From Diplonema papillatum (taxonomy: Eukaryota; Euglenozoa; Diplonemea; Diplonemida; Diplonemidae): DNA of 64,000 nt. The translations under genes and the position numbers were made by a program. The notes beneath the pieces were generated by a model. The model saw nothing but the letters and a program-made list of their open reading frames with translations, was not told the DNA's origin and made no database searches. Location: assembly GCA_030068145.1 (NCBI GenBank), contig JAPJBO010000171.1:62001-126000 (forward strand), in the 5' to 3' direction. Positions 32,536 through 43,204 of the stretch are shown here, one piece after another; position 1 is the first letter of the stretch, and the number at the start of each line of letters is the position of its first letter.

Positions 32536-32887
32536 CCGTGTAGTTGCATCTCTCTCTTCTCTCAACCTCCGCTCCCAATTTTCTTTGGCCTTTTTTCCTT
32601 ACTCGGCAGCCCCTGCTAAACGAGCGCCACGTGGGGGGTGAAGTGAACGGATTCATCCCTTCCTTCAGCACCAAAAGTCCAGGAATACCGGTATTCCCAG
32701 CAATAGAGAGCAAAAGACGCATAAAAGGAGAGAATAGCCGTAAAAGGAACAAAAAGAAAGTTTACCACGATTACCATTTCTTTGTTTACCAAACATGAAA
32801 TGTCGGAGGAAATGAAGCTCGTCACCGAAAACCGCGGCGTTTTCGCGCTTTGTCCCGAATCGAGCATAGCGTAGAAATGCATATCGA

Positions 32888-32990
32888 CCAAATTGTACGT
32901 TTCAGGGGAAAGTTAGCCTGTTAGTGAAATATGGTAGTTAGACGAAACTCCCCCCAAACACGCTGCCAGCGTTCTCTTTCGATTCAAATT
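32888..32990 (+). repeat. repeat K, copy without an adjacent gene
   Basis: AGTTAGCCTGTT(A/C)GTGA and ACACGC(T/C)GCCAGCGTTCTCT are shared with 38515-38640, 54755-54838 and 55505-55563. The last two are upstream of the duplicated coiled-coil gene. Confidence 0.75.
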
Positions 32991-33659
32991 TACAATTAAC
33001 GATCAGGTACTACGTTCAAGCGAAACCAACAGTCTCCACTTCTTCCTTCAACTAGCTGCACTGTGCACGTGTTGCCATTAGCCGTGCTTGCGCACGTGGA
33101 CGGGGACCACCGCGAGGAGGTTGGCAGCTCGTATTTAGATCTCCCTCCTATGTACCAGCCGCAGTTGTGAGTGACGAGCTCATTTTCCTTTTGATTCACT
33201 CCTTGCCTCGATACCATAGCCCTCGCGAACGGCCGCGCAATTGTACTGTACCCCCCCCACACCCCCGCAGCATCAAACCGAAGTTTTTTCTCTTCCGTAC
33301 GCATCTCAGCACCGAACGAAGTCTCGCCCCCCCTTAAGAAGACATGATGCTAACATCAATCGTGCATGGGAGGCAGTGTTCTGCCTCAACTATTAAACTA
33401 AGATTTCCCCCTCAGCGACAGCATCACTGCATTCGAAGTGGAAGATGCACACCCGTTATACGCTTCATGAGAGTGCTAGCAATCGCATTTTTGCGCCCTG
33501 CAAAGGAGAAAGTTTACAGACGTACAGCTCGTGATAAATAGGGCAAGAAAAAGAAGCTTCCAGCCCCCAATCTTCTCCAGAAAGATGATAGGGTGGGCAA
33601 TGCTTGTGTGTGTGGACAACGCAAGCTTGAACTCCTCGTCGTGCCTTTTCTTTCATTCA

Positions 33660-33712
33660 TGAAGCACCTGTTTTGCAGGAAATACTTGAGGAGGCCGCCG
33701 GTTGCAGATCTC
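33660..33712 (+). repeat. repeat A, diverged copy
   Basis: GAAGCACCTGTTTTGCAGGAA followed by TACTTGAGGAGGCCGCC, a diverged copy of the first half of A. Confidence 0.75.
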
Positions 33713-34539
33713 AAAGTATTCATCGGCATACCGATGCATCCCCGCAAATGCAACAAGAGCTCAGGTGCTGTTGCCCACGCAAGACACAGGCACACAACAC
33801 AGACAAACTTGGGTCTGGTGCCGGACAACGAAAATTACCATTTCATGATTGTATTGTTTCTGCTCTATCCACCGTCGAAGGAGCACCGGGCATTCAGGAT
33901 ACTCGGCATCCCGCTGTGATGCAGCGAAATGCTGTGGGTTTAATTAACCAGTTGGGTTCCTCTTGTTCGTAACAGTTCCAAGCTGTCACGTCATTGCGGG
34001 AAGGCTTGGAAGAAATCGGAAGCCGCGGGTACCCGAACGAGCTACCCGCAGCACCTTCAATCTGAGCCCGGACCTAAACCCGCACTGACAATCCCGCATG
34101 TGTCCTCGCAATCCCTCCGAGTATCTTTGAAAGCAAGCAAAACTTGAAGGGAATAGTTAACTTGACCTCTTGAGTTTGTGCTGCTCCGAATTGCAGGGAG
34201 TCGGAATACCGAACGTACCCTTCTTCGCAGGACTGGCTCCCCGGTTTGTGAGAAAACGCGAAGAAGAACCTTTCCCACGCAGACCGCTGTCCGATCGTGT
34301 CTCACGTCGTGTCTCACACGCATGTACTTCTGGCCTCCGCGTGTGAGCAGATGCTCGTCACCCGCTCCCGCCCCCCCCACCTGTGCTCTCACAAGGCATC
34401 CTTCCCACCCTTTGTACTCGAGCGACCCTGAAGACATCGTGCTTTTTTTTTTTTTCTTTTGCCTGGCTCAACAACACGCGATAGATCTGCTGGTCAAGTG
34501 CAAAACACATGGAGCCCGAGGGAACGAGGGAGAGAGGTC

Positions 34540-34720
34540 ACCTCATGAAAAAAGACAGACGTCTCGTTTTGTTTGTGCGTGGCGGTTGATCAGTTTCCCA
34601 CTATAGTATTTACCCTGTCACTTTCAGGTAAGGATTCTGATCAAGCCACCAAAATACGCTGCCTATGTCTTTTTAGCCTGCACAACACATTTTGCAGGGC
34701 AACCCGCAAAATTGTGAGTA
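34540..34720 (-). repeat. repeat C, copy 2 (GT-AG on plus strand)
   Basis: Same orientation as 26808-27000. The GT-AG interval is 34628-34676, again exactly 49 nt, with TTTCAG|GTAAGG and CTTTTTAG at its ends despite a base deletion and an insertion inside. Confidence 0.8.
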
Positions 34721-34851
34721 CAAATCAAAGGGCCCGACACTAGAACTGTTGGGAGAAGGTGCTCCTTGTTCGCGTGTCATCGTACTTTAAACCCAAACCC
34801 AAACCTTGAACGGTCACGTACCCAGTTTCACTGGACCGGCGAGGGACATTA

Positions 34852-34990
34852 ACAGAAAGAGTATCGACACTACTCTTTCCACACAGTAGGTAAATCACAG
34901 AATGGGTATCGATACTACTCTTTACACAGTAGGTAAAGCACAGAATGATTATCGACACTACTCTTTCCACACAGTAGGTAAATCACAGAG
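34852..34990 (+). repeat. three 43-45 bp tandem repeats
   Basis: TATCGACACTACTCTTTCC plus ACACAGTAGGTAAATCACAG is repeated from 34862, 34907 and 34950. Unit lengths differ by two bases. Confidence 0.85.
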
Positions 34991-35504
34991 TTCGACTCCT
35001 TACGAGTAGGTGTCACGGGATAAGCCGGCAACCGCCGCCCAACAGCTTTGTCACGTGGCGGCCCTGAGATTAGCCCGCTCAGGTGACACCGCCGAGCAAC
35101 GTTTTTATCCGTCCTTTAACTTTCTCACCAAGCAAACATAGGTCGCAGGACACCAAGCCGTTCATCCCCTCGGGATTGACGGTACCGCACTGGAAAAAGG
35201 TCCACCCGGACTACCGCATAGCGGTCATCGCAAGAAAGTAAGCAAGCAACAAAACGACGAAAAATGACCGCTCGGCTGCCGCAGTGGTTCTTGGCGCAGA
35301 AGGCGGCCATGCGCACGCAGACAGCTCGGTGTGCCACTTTTTCTGCCGGAGGCTTGCAATGCCCGATTTCGCTGCCCCGCAGCCACAAAACGCTCCCAGG
35401 TGGAGCGGGAGTGGGAGAGTCGGACAAAGGGTGCCGCGTGGCTGGGCTCACAGGCACTCGCAATGCTTGTAGATGGTTCACTCCGAAGTTTCCATCAGGA
35501 GAAC

Positions 35505-35620
35505 TAGAACCAAAACAGGAGTTACGCCAGGTAAAGCGAACGCTTGGAGGCATTGGGGAAATCGCTTCCTCGACCTGTTCTCGAACTTTACATAGGCGGG
35601 TGCTCGGGGTTACTTCATTG
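35505..35620 (-). repeat. repeat W, minus copy
   Basis: Contains GTTACGCCAGGTAAAGCG and GAGGCATTGGGGAA, the reverse of sequence at 40175-40240 and 40715-40800. Confidence 0.75.
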
Positions 35621-35654
35621 AACCACGACGTAGAATCCTGGTTCTAAGTGGGTC

Positions 35655-35742
35655 ACTTGTGGTTAGCAGGACTGGCGACGTGGGATGAACCGAGAGCTGA
35701 CTTAAGGTGTCCGAGCGATCGCTGCAGACTTCGTGGTGTTTG
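35655..35742 (+). rRNA. internal LSU rRNA fragment
   Basis: GACTGGCGACGTGGGATGAA followed by CCGAGAGCTGACTTAAGGTG and a TCCGAGCGATCGCT stretch. It corresponds to the conserved LSU region normally read AGAACTGGCGATG(C/T)GGGATGAACC. It stands alone, so it is a displaced fragment. Confidence 0.72.
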
Positions 35743-35981
35743 GGGAAGTGCTTTCTTTGAGACCCGGTAAACCGAAGCGCCCAAAAGAACTGAGTACCGA
35801 AAAGGAGGGGAGGTCGCCCGGAGACTTTACGGTCCCTGAGTCTCAACCGAACTTTTTTTTGACTGTGCTGTGCCTGGCAGTCGCTCCGAGGATTTTGGTC
35901 GTGTGTGTGTTCGAAGTTCTTCCAAGAATCCACAATTCAGACGGAGTCCCAACACTTGTAGAACGGAATTTTCTCGTTTCT

Positions 35982-36253
35982 CTGCCCTGTGGCTGACGCC
36001 GCCCCTACGAGCTTGTGTTCAATGCAAGCGCCAAGCCCCACGGTGCGCCACGCTTTGATGCCTTGGTTCGAGAAATCGGTGGCCACTTGACCCGCCGGCC
36101 CGTAGCTCTGCATAACCGCCGAACACGTGAAGCTTGGCTCCCTCATGCATGCATCAAGGGGATGTGTCGCTGCTCACCTGCCAGATCTGGTGCCTTCGAC
36201 TCAAGCTTTGCAAGCTGTGGTTGGCCGTCACGTCTCGGGACCCGGAGCGGCCG
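35982..36253. repeat. repeat B, second half forward then first half reversed
   Basis: ACGAGCTTGTGTTCAATGC through CCGCCGAACACGTGAAGC is forward. Then GACTCAAGCTTTGCAAGCTG reads as the reverse of the first half. The modules are thus in different order and orientation from 37108-37338. Confidence 0.8.
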
Positions 36254-36574
36254 TTTTCTTTATTTTCCCCGTTGCGACCCCGAAGAAAAAAACGTCGTAT
36301 ATTCACCTCGCCCTTGCCCCCGTTTCCAATTCGAGTGCCCCAAGGTGTCCCGGCGGTAGCGGGGGTTATACGTTTGCTAGGTACCGTCAGCTTTGAATCA
36401 CGCATCAGCGAGAATGGGGAAGAGAACAAGGGGGCGAGTAGGAGAGTACTTAAAGTATACACACCACAAGCCAGGGCTTACGCTCCGTTTTCGGTCTCAG
36501 AGAAAATACATGTGAGACGGCAAAAAAAATAGCGTCGCTACTGGACTTGCCGACACCTGTGGGCCTAGACTCCC

Positions 36575-36692
36575 CTGCATGTGGACCAATAAATCAAAAT
36601 CCACATGTGGTACCTGTGGATCCACACGTGGGGGAACAAAATCCAAAAAGAATTAACGTGTGGAAATCCACACGTTCCACACGTGGAGCGTA
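36575..36692. repeat. cluster of CACGTG/CACATGTG palindromes
   Basis: Contains CCACATGTGG, GTGGATCCACACGTGG and AACGTGTGGA, AA, TCCACACGTT as a perfect 10-bp inverted repeat with a 2-base centre, then CCACACGTGG. It is E-box-like, with no gene immediately downstream. Confidence 0.8.
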
Positions 36693-37107
36693 AGCCCCGC
36701 CACAAGCTTGCCACAAACGATACAGCACCAGAGCCATCCCTGTGTTCGCCAGCCGCCAGCAGCTTCTGGAAGCCGATCTAGAAGCGTCGGCCGCCGCATT
36801 TGTCAAGGAGTCGCAGAAGGCCGCCGCTTATCCAGCGGTGGAGGCTGAACAAGTTGCCAAGGTATGAAAGCTGGCCGGTTATTTAGTTTGTGTGGGGGGG
36901 CACCCCCACGGTTGAAAAACCGAAGTCAATCAGCACTTCGTTCACCGCGTCGCGTCACGCACATGTCGCTGGCGGCTGGGGGATCGGCGACCGCAGCAGC
37001 ATTGAAGGCGCGGCCAACAGTGTCGCCATCGTGAAGGCCCCCCCCCGTAACACCCCAAGACAAGCAAGCGCAATCAGAAGAAGAAAAATGAAAAAGAAAA
37101 AGAAAAA

Positions 37108-37338
37108 GGCCGTTCCTGGTCCAGGAACGTGACGGTCAACCACAGCTTGCAAAGCTTGAGTCGGAGGCAGCACAGTGCCACAACCCCGTTTCGACGAGCT
37201 TGTGTTCAGCGTAAGCGCCAAGCCCCAAGGTGCGCCACGCCTTGATTCTTTAGTTTGACAATCGGTAGCCACTTGACCCATAGGCCCGTGGCTCTGCAGT
37301 ACCGCCGAACACGTGAATCTTGGCTCCCGTGTAGCAGG
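37108..37338 (+). repeat. repeat B, collinear copy
   Basis: GTGACGGTCAACCACAGC through GAGTCGGAGGCAGCACAGTG, then GTGTTCAGCGTAAGCGCC to CCGCCGAACACGTGAA. It is collinear with 63760-64000. Confidence 0.85.
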
Positions 37339-37400
37339 CTTTCCCTGGTACCTAGCAATGTTGCTTTTTTTTTCTTCTTTCAGCAAGCGCAAGTAAATAA

Positions 37401-37904
37401 ACAAAGTCGCCAGACGTCAGAACAACGTATATCATCGACAGCATAAAACGCTCACGAACACAGGTAATCCGTGCAGACGCGCGTGTCCGCGCCCTCGAGC
37501 AGGTGGTGGCGGAGAATGCTGCGGTGGTCGCTTGGCTCCACGCGAAGAGCGAGATCAAACGCCGGCCGGCGAACGCCTACACGCGGCACCTGCAGGCGGA
37601 AATGCGGGGCGGCAAAGCCACGCTGAAGCAAGCCATCGAAACGTACCGCAAAACAGCTCCCAAGCGGGAAGCCGCGCCGCGCACGAAGGAGCGGAAGCCG
37701 GCTACCGCGTATCAAGCGTTGGTGGCAAAGCTGTTCCCTCTGGCGGTTGCGGTGTACCGTGCGAAGGGTTATTCCGGCCGAGCCGCGACTCAGCGAAGCA
37801 TGCAAAGGGTGGCCTTTGTATGGAGCGCGCTGCAGAACAACCTGCGCGTCTCTCAAGCTCAAGCGTTCCTGGCCTCCGAACCCGATCGTCGAACCAACAC
37901 CTGA
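37401..37904 (+). CDS. small basic hypothetical protein, 5' end unresolved
   Basis: The frame is open from 37401 to a stop at 37904 (about 167 codons) and has GC-rich third positions like the real genes, but no ATG near its beginning. A pyrimidine-rich TTTCTTCTTTCAG just upstream (ending near 37383) could be a 3' splice acceptor, so this may be an exon. The protein is Lys/Arg/Ala-rich with two similar helical stretches (NAYTRHLQAEM and TAYQALVAKLF, then AATQRSMQRVAFVW). That pattern loosely recalls small DNA-binding proteins but I cannot name a family. The first ~15 residues (TKSPDVRTTY) are repeated with changes at 61939. It could be a partial gene or a relic. Confidence 0.4.
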   Translation, partial: TKSPDVRTTYIIDSIKRSRTQVIRADARVRALEQVVAENAAVVAWLHAKSEIKRRPANAYTRHLQAEMRGGKATLKQAIETYRKTAPKREAAPRTKERKPATAYQALVAKLFPLAVAVYRAKGYSGRAATQRSMQRVAFVWSALQNNLRVSQAQAFLASEPDRRTNT

Positions 37905-38514
37905 CGCATCCCCTCTGACGCTTCGCCCCTTCCTTTAGCAGTCGCAGCACCAGCTCACAACCCTTCTGCCACCCGCGATCGTCGGAAACACAAAAAGACT
38001 GCGCGGGTTCCATCGGATCCGAGCGGCCGACGGATTCCGAAGCCCAAACGACCACATGCCGAAGACCGTTTTTTTTTTTTTTTTGCGGGCAGCCAGCGTC
38101 AGCGTCGCGAGGCCTAAGGGAAAACAAGCAACACCGATACGATAGAGCTCTTACACACAGAGCGTGCTATGTGGCATGCCACACACGCGCTGCTCTTATT
38201 CTAGAACAGCCGGTATTATGCTTTTGCGCTCAGAACACATACTGCAACAGAATCGTGCAGGATACGCAAAGCGGTGATCTGAAACGACAACCAGGGACGA
38301 AAGGGCACATCCACCCATAGATATCCATTAGATCTCACCAGTACGTTTAGATGAACACGCTTGTGCAACGGAAGTGTTTATGTCGTGGGTCGCATGTTTG
38401 TTGCAAGCGTGCAAAATCCTGCAGGGAATATTTGGCCAGACCCAACGATTGACTTGGAGCCGGCATACTTACACGAGTGAATTCCAGGCGAAGGGCGTGA
38501 AAACAGAATAGGCG

Positions 38515-38645
38515 TGATGTTCGTTTGTACGTACCGGGAGAAGTTAGCCTGTTCGTGAGTGAACACGATCGTGCACATGATCGTGAACATGATCGTTAGA
38601 CCAATCTTCTCCCAAACACGCCGCCAGCGTTCTCTGTCGCCATAC
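38515..38645 (+). repeat. repeat K with nested GATCGTG/CATGATCG repeats
   Basis: Shares AGTTAGCCTGTTCGTGAGTG and ACACGCCGCCAGCGTTCTCT with the copies before the coiled-coil gene. Here the middle is expanded by three CATGATCGT-type units. Confidence 0.75.
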
Positions 38646-38864
38646 GGGATCGTCGGAAACACAAGAGCATCTTCAGCTTCTGAGGCAGGGCATTCTCCGT
38701 GTAGCGTGCCTTGACACTGGCCACCCTCGCAGCCCTTTCGCGCTAGCCGTCAAAGAGCTGCGACTCAACTATTCTTGCATTACCCCTTGACAATGAAGCA
38801 TGCTCATGCAACATTTCAGACACCAGGACCACCGGTGCATCTTGATGTGTAGCAGAAACCATCT

Positions 38865-39135
38865 CTGCAATGTTTGGCTTGTATGGTACTTGAGCTGCAA
38901 TGTTTGGCCTGTAGGGTATTGCTCTGCAATGTAGGGCTTTGAACTACACTGTCTGGCCTTCTCTGCAGTGCCTGGCCTTTCAGGGGTCTTGAACTGCACT
39001 GTCTGGCCTGAAGGGTCTTGCCCTGCCATGTCTAGCAACTTGCGGGAAAAAGGAAGCCTCCCTGTCTGGCCTGAAGGGTCTTGCTCTGCCATGTCTAGCA
39101 ACTTGCGGGAAAAAGGGAACCTCCCCCTTCACATC
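38865..39135 (+). repeat. imperfect tandem repeats of about 40 bp before the tetraspan gene
   Basis: TGTCTGGCCTGAAGGGTCTTG and CATGTCTAGCAACTTGCGGG recur, with shorter TGCAATGTTTGGC(C/T)TGTA relatives upstream. The block is partly open in frame with the gene that follows, which extends that frame upstream artificially. Confidence 0.75.
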
Positions 39136-39402
39136 AGGCCACCAGGACCACCGGTACACCTCGAGGAGCTCGTGCACGTAATGGGATCACGATCCCCGCG
39201 CTGGTGTGCTGCCCTCCTTTTTTATGGTAACAAGCATGTATCAAAAATCAAAAAGTGTCGGATGGCAGCGTGCTGTGCTGAATCACTCAAAACAGGGTCA
39301 TACACACGTACGGACAAACAAAGCTTCAGATTTTTTGAGGCAGGGCTCGACCGTGTCTACACCAAGATAACCGGGTGGCACAGGTTCGCATTGGAAGAGA
39401 AA

Positions 39403-40038
39403 ATGAGCAAAATGACCCCGGAATTGACCACGAGAGCGTGCGTGATGTTCGGCTTGAAAAGCTGCGCGTGGCTGCTGATGACGATCATGATCCTGGTGCC
39501 TATGTTCGACGACAAGGCCGTGATGTGGATGGATCCGAGCGTTCGGGTGGGCATGTTCACAACGTACGGGTCGGACCCCAGCAACACGCCCGCCTTCTTG
39601 AACATGATGGGCGTCGGCCTGAAGGTGGGCCTCGGGATCCAAGGATGCGCGGTCGTCGCTCTGCTGATGACGACGCTGTCCTTCGTCTTTTACACGGTAG
39701 CGGTGTTTGGCGCTGGCAACAACGTCGCTTTGAGGTCGATCGCCGGCGTTGCGGATGCCCTGACCTTCGTGATGTGTATCACAGTCGCTGGCCTCGTGGG
39801 ATCGGCCACGTCGACGGTCACGACCAATTCTGACTACGCCGCCTTAGGCCACGCGGTACCGCTGTTCTCATGCGCGGCGCTCCTCGCGGCTCTGTCGCCC
39901 TTGCTGTCGTGGTGCGTCGGCGACGCGCCGTTTTCCTGCTGTTGCCCGCCCGCTGCGTACGAAAACCCACGCCCCGCGCAACCTTACCCTTGTGCCGTCG
40001 CTGATGGCTACGTGACTCTTCCCGCTCGCACTGTTTAG
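39403..40038 (+). CDS. four-helix membrane protein, amastin/claudin-like topology, 211 aa
   Basis: I chose the Met of MSKMTPELTT. The frame is open back to 38968, but that upstream part is translated tandem repeat. Predicted helices fall at 13-34, 80-102, 113-134 and 152-173. There is a first loop (35-79), a short TM2-TM3 turn, a second loop (135-150) and a Cys-rich cytoplasmic stretch SCCCPP (179-184) that could be acylated. Size and topology fit the broad tetraspan group. In euglenozoans the amastins have this layout, but the amastin signature motif is not evident, so the assignment is by shape only. The next upstream Met (39262) would add 47 residues. Repeat K lies about 770 bp upstream. 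Confidence 0.7.
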   Translation: MSKMTPELTTRACVMFGLKSCAWLLMTIMILVPMFDDKAVMWMDPSVRVGMFTTYGSDPSNTPAFLNMMGVGLKVGLGIQGCAVVALLMTTLSFVFYTVAVFGAGNNVALRSIAGVADALTFVMCITVAGLVGSATSTVTTNSDYAALGHAVPLFSCAALLAALSPLLSWCVGDAPFSCCCPPAAYENPRPAQPYPCAVADGYVTLPARTV

Positions 40039-40099
40039 CCGTCGCCAGTCCCTGCGTACCAGAAGTGACCCACTTGGTACCAGGATGCAACGTTAGTGC

Positions 40100-40340
40100 T
40101 CATTGAAGCAACCCCGAGCCCACGCCTATTTAAAGTTTGAGAATCATACGATCAGAGGGGGTCACAACAAGCGGGTTCCCCAATGCCTCCCATCATCCGC
40201 TTTACCTGGCGTAACTCCTGTTTTGGTCCTAGCTATCCTGAATGTACTGCGCCCCCGTCCAATGTACAACTCCAGCCGCAAGGAGGGGGGTTCTGCCTGT
40301 ACATTCGTACCTTCAACCAAAATGTTCTGGCGCGCCTGAC
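40100..40340 (+). repeat. repeat W, copy 1
   Basis: CCCGAGCCCACGCCTATTTA, AATGCCTCCCATCATCCGC and AATGTACTGCGCCCCCGTCC occur in order. They recur at 40670-40895, so the 40.1-41.0 kb block is a diverged direct duplication. Confidence 0.85.
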
Positions 40341-40562
40341 CCAGCGAGCTACGAGGGTCCAAAAATACAACCTGCCCCTTTTCTTTTACAAACATTTTCT
40401 CCTTTCCTCCTTTACTTTGATCATAGGTGTCACGGCAAGTTTTGGCAGCCGCTGCTTAACAAAATTTGACGTGGGCGGCTTTGGATTTACATCTGAATGA
40501 CACCTCAATACAAAAAAAGTTGTCGACAACTAACAAGTAAAAGAATAAAACAAAACTACGCA

Positions 40563-40995
40563 GTTCTTCCTCCCCCCAGCCCACGATCCCTTTACATTGC
40601 GGGATCGTGACTACCTTCTGGTTCTTTTGCAACCAAAGCATAACCAACTGAAAGCCAGAGTGCATTTGTCTAAGTCCTCGAGCCCACGCCCATTTACAGT
40701 TTTAGAATGGGTCGAAAAAGCTATTTCCCCGATGCCTCCAATCATCCGCTTTACCTGCGGCTCAACTCCTGTTTGGGCTCTAGCAATCCTGAGGGAAACT
40801 TCGGAGTGAAGCCCGCTACGTAATGTACTGCGCCCCCGTCCAATGTACAACTCCAGCCGCAAGGGCTTGCATTCGTACCTTCAACTAAAATGTTCTTCCT
40901 CCCCCCCAGCCCGCGATTCCTCTACATTGCGGGATCATGACCACCTTCGCTCGCGTTTCTCTCTTTTGCTACCAAAGCATGACCAAATGAAAGCC
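40563..40995 (+). repeat. repeat W, copy 2, flanked by a duplicated AT/GC box
   Basis: TTCTTCCTCCCCCC, CATTGCGGGATC and ACCAAAGCAT(A/G)ACCAA occur at 40563-40660 and again at 40903-40990, bracketing the second W copy. Confidence 0.85.
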
Positions 40996-41335
40996 AGCGT
41001 GCATCGTCCCTAAGTGCAAAATCGGATGCGCCTCCCTCCAGTTCTCTCTAGAATTGGCGAGTGGCCATCGGTGCCCCGTGTCAGCGTTCGCTCAGAATCG
41101 TTCACCCCGTTTGCCGTTCCTCTTCCCGACCTCTTCGTTCATTTCTTGCTGCGATACGTACAACGCGGACACCCAGCTTCTGGCGAGGGCAACGACCAGA
41201 CCAGCGTTACGTGCACAAGAAGTGTCGGATATTTCCAGTACCAGGGAGACGGACCGTTGCCTACAGCATCGAGTACAAGGTACGTGAATCGTGGCCAAAC
41301 CACAAAAGAACAGGCAAATACGGTCCGTGCAACAT

Positions 41336-41510
41336 CCCTTTTTAGTACTAACAACCTTGCGGGTTGCCCTTCAATGTATTGTGCAGGCTAAAAAGACGTA
41401 GGCAGCGTGCTTTGGTGGTTGATCAGAATTCCTCACCTGAAAATACACACAGGGTACATACAAGTGGGGAAACGATGGCCCCGGCTCGCACAAACAAAAC
41501 GAAGCGCCTG
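41336..41510 (+). repeat. repeat C, copy 3 (GT-AG on minus strand)
   Basis: From TTTTTAGTACTAACAACC to ACAAAACGAAGCGCCTGTC. On the minus strand a GTGAGG...CTTTTTAG interval spans 41388-41436, exactly 49 nt. Its right end flows into the 169-bp array, whose unit contains the same ACAAAACGAAGCGCCTGTC. Confidence 0.85.
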
Positions 41511-42828
41511 TCTTTAGCACAGGTGTTATTATTCGACCCCCCCTTTACCAGGTATTAGTAGTTGGTTGGCAGCGTACTACATGAAACTTCCCAGAGCAGG
41601 TGAGTTCCGCTAGTGCGCACAAACAGAAGGGCCTCCTCCCCGGCACGCACAAACAAAACGAAGCGCCTGTCTTTTTCGAATATTAACACAGGTGTTATTA
41701 TTCGACCCCCCCTTTACCAGGTATTAGTAGTTGGTTGGCAGCGTACTACATGAAACTTCCCAAAGCAGGTGAGTTCCGCTAGTGCGCACAAACAGAAGGG
41801 CCTCCTCCCCGGCACGCACAAACAAAACGAAGCGCCTGTCTTTTTCGAATATTAACACAGGTGTTATTATTCGACCCCCCCTTTACCAGGTATTAGTAGT
41901 TGGTTGGCAGCGTACTACATGAAACTTCCCAAAGCAGGTGAGTTCCGCTAGTGCGCACAAACAGAAGGGCCTCCTCCCCGGCACGCACAAACAAAACGAA
42001 GCGCCTGTCTTTTTCGAATATTAACACAGGTGTTATTATTCGACCCCCCCTTTACCAGGTATTAGTAGTTGGTTGGCAGCGTACTACATGAAACTTCCCA
42101 AAGCAGGTGAGTTCCGCTAGTGCGCACAAACAGAAGGGCCTCCTCCCCGGCACGCACAAACAAAACGAAGCGCCTGTCTTTTTCGAATATTAACACAGGT
42201 GTTATTATTCGACCCCCCCTTTACCAGGTATTAGTAGTTGGTTGGCAGCGTACTACATGAAACTTCCCAAAGCAGGTGAGTTCCGCTAGTGCGCACAAAC
42301 AGAAGGGCCTCCTCCCCGGCACGCACAAACAAAACGAAGCGCCTGTCTTTTTCGAATATTAACACAGGTGTTATTATTCGACCCCCCCTTTACCAGGTAT
42401 TAGTAGTTGGTTGGCAGCGTACTACATGAAACTTCCCAAAGCAGGTGAGTTCCGCTAGTGCGCACAAACAGAAGGGCCTCCTCCCCGGCACGCACAAACA
42501 AAACGAAGCGCCTGTCTTTTTCGAATATTAACACAGGTGTTATTATTCGACCCCCCCTTTATCAGGTATTAGTAGTTGGTTGGCAGCGTACTACATGAAA
42601 CTTCCCAAAGCAGGTGAGTTCCGCTAGTGCGCACAAACAGAAGGGCCTCCTCCCCGGCACGCACAAACAAAACGAAGCGCCTGTCTTTTTCGAATATTAA
42701 CACAGGTGTTATTATTCGGCCCCCCCTTTACCAGGTATTAGTAGTTGGTTGGCAGCGTACTACATGAAACTTCCCAAAGCAGGTGAGTTCCCGCTAGTGC
42801 GCACAAACAGAAGGGCCTCCTCCCCGTG
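41490..42828 (+). repeat. 169-bp tandem array, eight copies
   Basis: The AGGTGTTATT box starts at 41521, 41690, 41859, 42028, 42197, 42366, 42535 and 42704. The period is exactly 169, and the copies are almost identical except the first. Each later unit has a near-perfect dyad CGAATATTAACAC-AG-GTGTTATTATTCG, a C/T tract, a CAG|GTATTAG junction, TACTAC, AAAGCAG|GTGAGT and the tail of repeat C. The stretch between the two CAG|GT junctions is 48 nt. No protein frame runs through the array. Confidence 0.97.
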
Positions 42829-42929
42829 ACGGATTCGCCTGTGCTCTGGTAGCACGGGTGGTCGTGGGTTCGATGAGTCTTTCGCCCCCCTCCTGAATTA
42901 CTGGAAAGGGAATTGAGGATCAAGTACAC

Positions 42930-43062
42930 TCGTTGGAACCCGAAGTCGGTGAACTATGCCTGGATAGGGCGAAGCCAGGGGAAACCCTGGTGGAGGTCCG
43001 TTGCGGTGTTGACGTGCAAAATCACTCGTCAAAGCTGTGTACAGGGGGCTGCGCGCTGCATC
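42930..43062 (+). rRNA. LSU rRNA fragment (GGTGAACTATGCCTG region)
   Basis: GTCGGTGAACTATGCCTGGA, then AGCCAGGGGAAACCCTGGTG, GAGGTCCGTTGCGGT and GACGTGCAAAATC match the conserved internal LSU region. It is isolated from the 5' LSU fragment at 25.7 kb. Substitutions at conserved sites suggest a pseudogene fragment. Confidence 0.85.
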
Positions 43063-43204
43063 GTGACGAAAATAACGCTCGAAAACCACAAACGAACAGG
43101 CGCGTCGGCCATTGCACCCCTCCCTTTTTCGACGCGTTGTTGTACCACGCTTCGGGAGATCCTCTCAGGATCGAGGGAAGTCATTTTGGCCCCCACGACA
43201 CTCC

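Larger units (their letters stand above)
30084..37400. other. gene-free, repeat-dense stretch
   Basis: No frame with domain content. Contents are repeats I, S, G, O, K, T, A, C, P, W and B, a tRNA-like unit, one LSU fragment and several palindromic or short tandem blocks, each listed separately. Remaining sequence is unassigned. Confidence 0.6.

Noticed and set aside
38968-39402. N-terminal extension of the tetraspan protein to the first in-frame Met
   Set aside because: The extension is translated tandem repeat (duplicated AMSSNLREKG) and gives no plausible domain or signal.
41490-42828. CRISPR-like array
   Set aside because: The 169-bp units are identical throughout, with no unique spacers; it is a plain tandem array in a eukaryotic context.
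42836-42880. Possible tRNA in GTGCTCTGGTAGCACGGGTGG...GGGTTCGATGAG
   Set aside because: The B box fails at the final CC and no cloverleaf forms; the sequence is a piece of repeat G.
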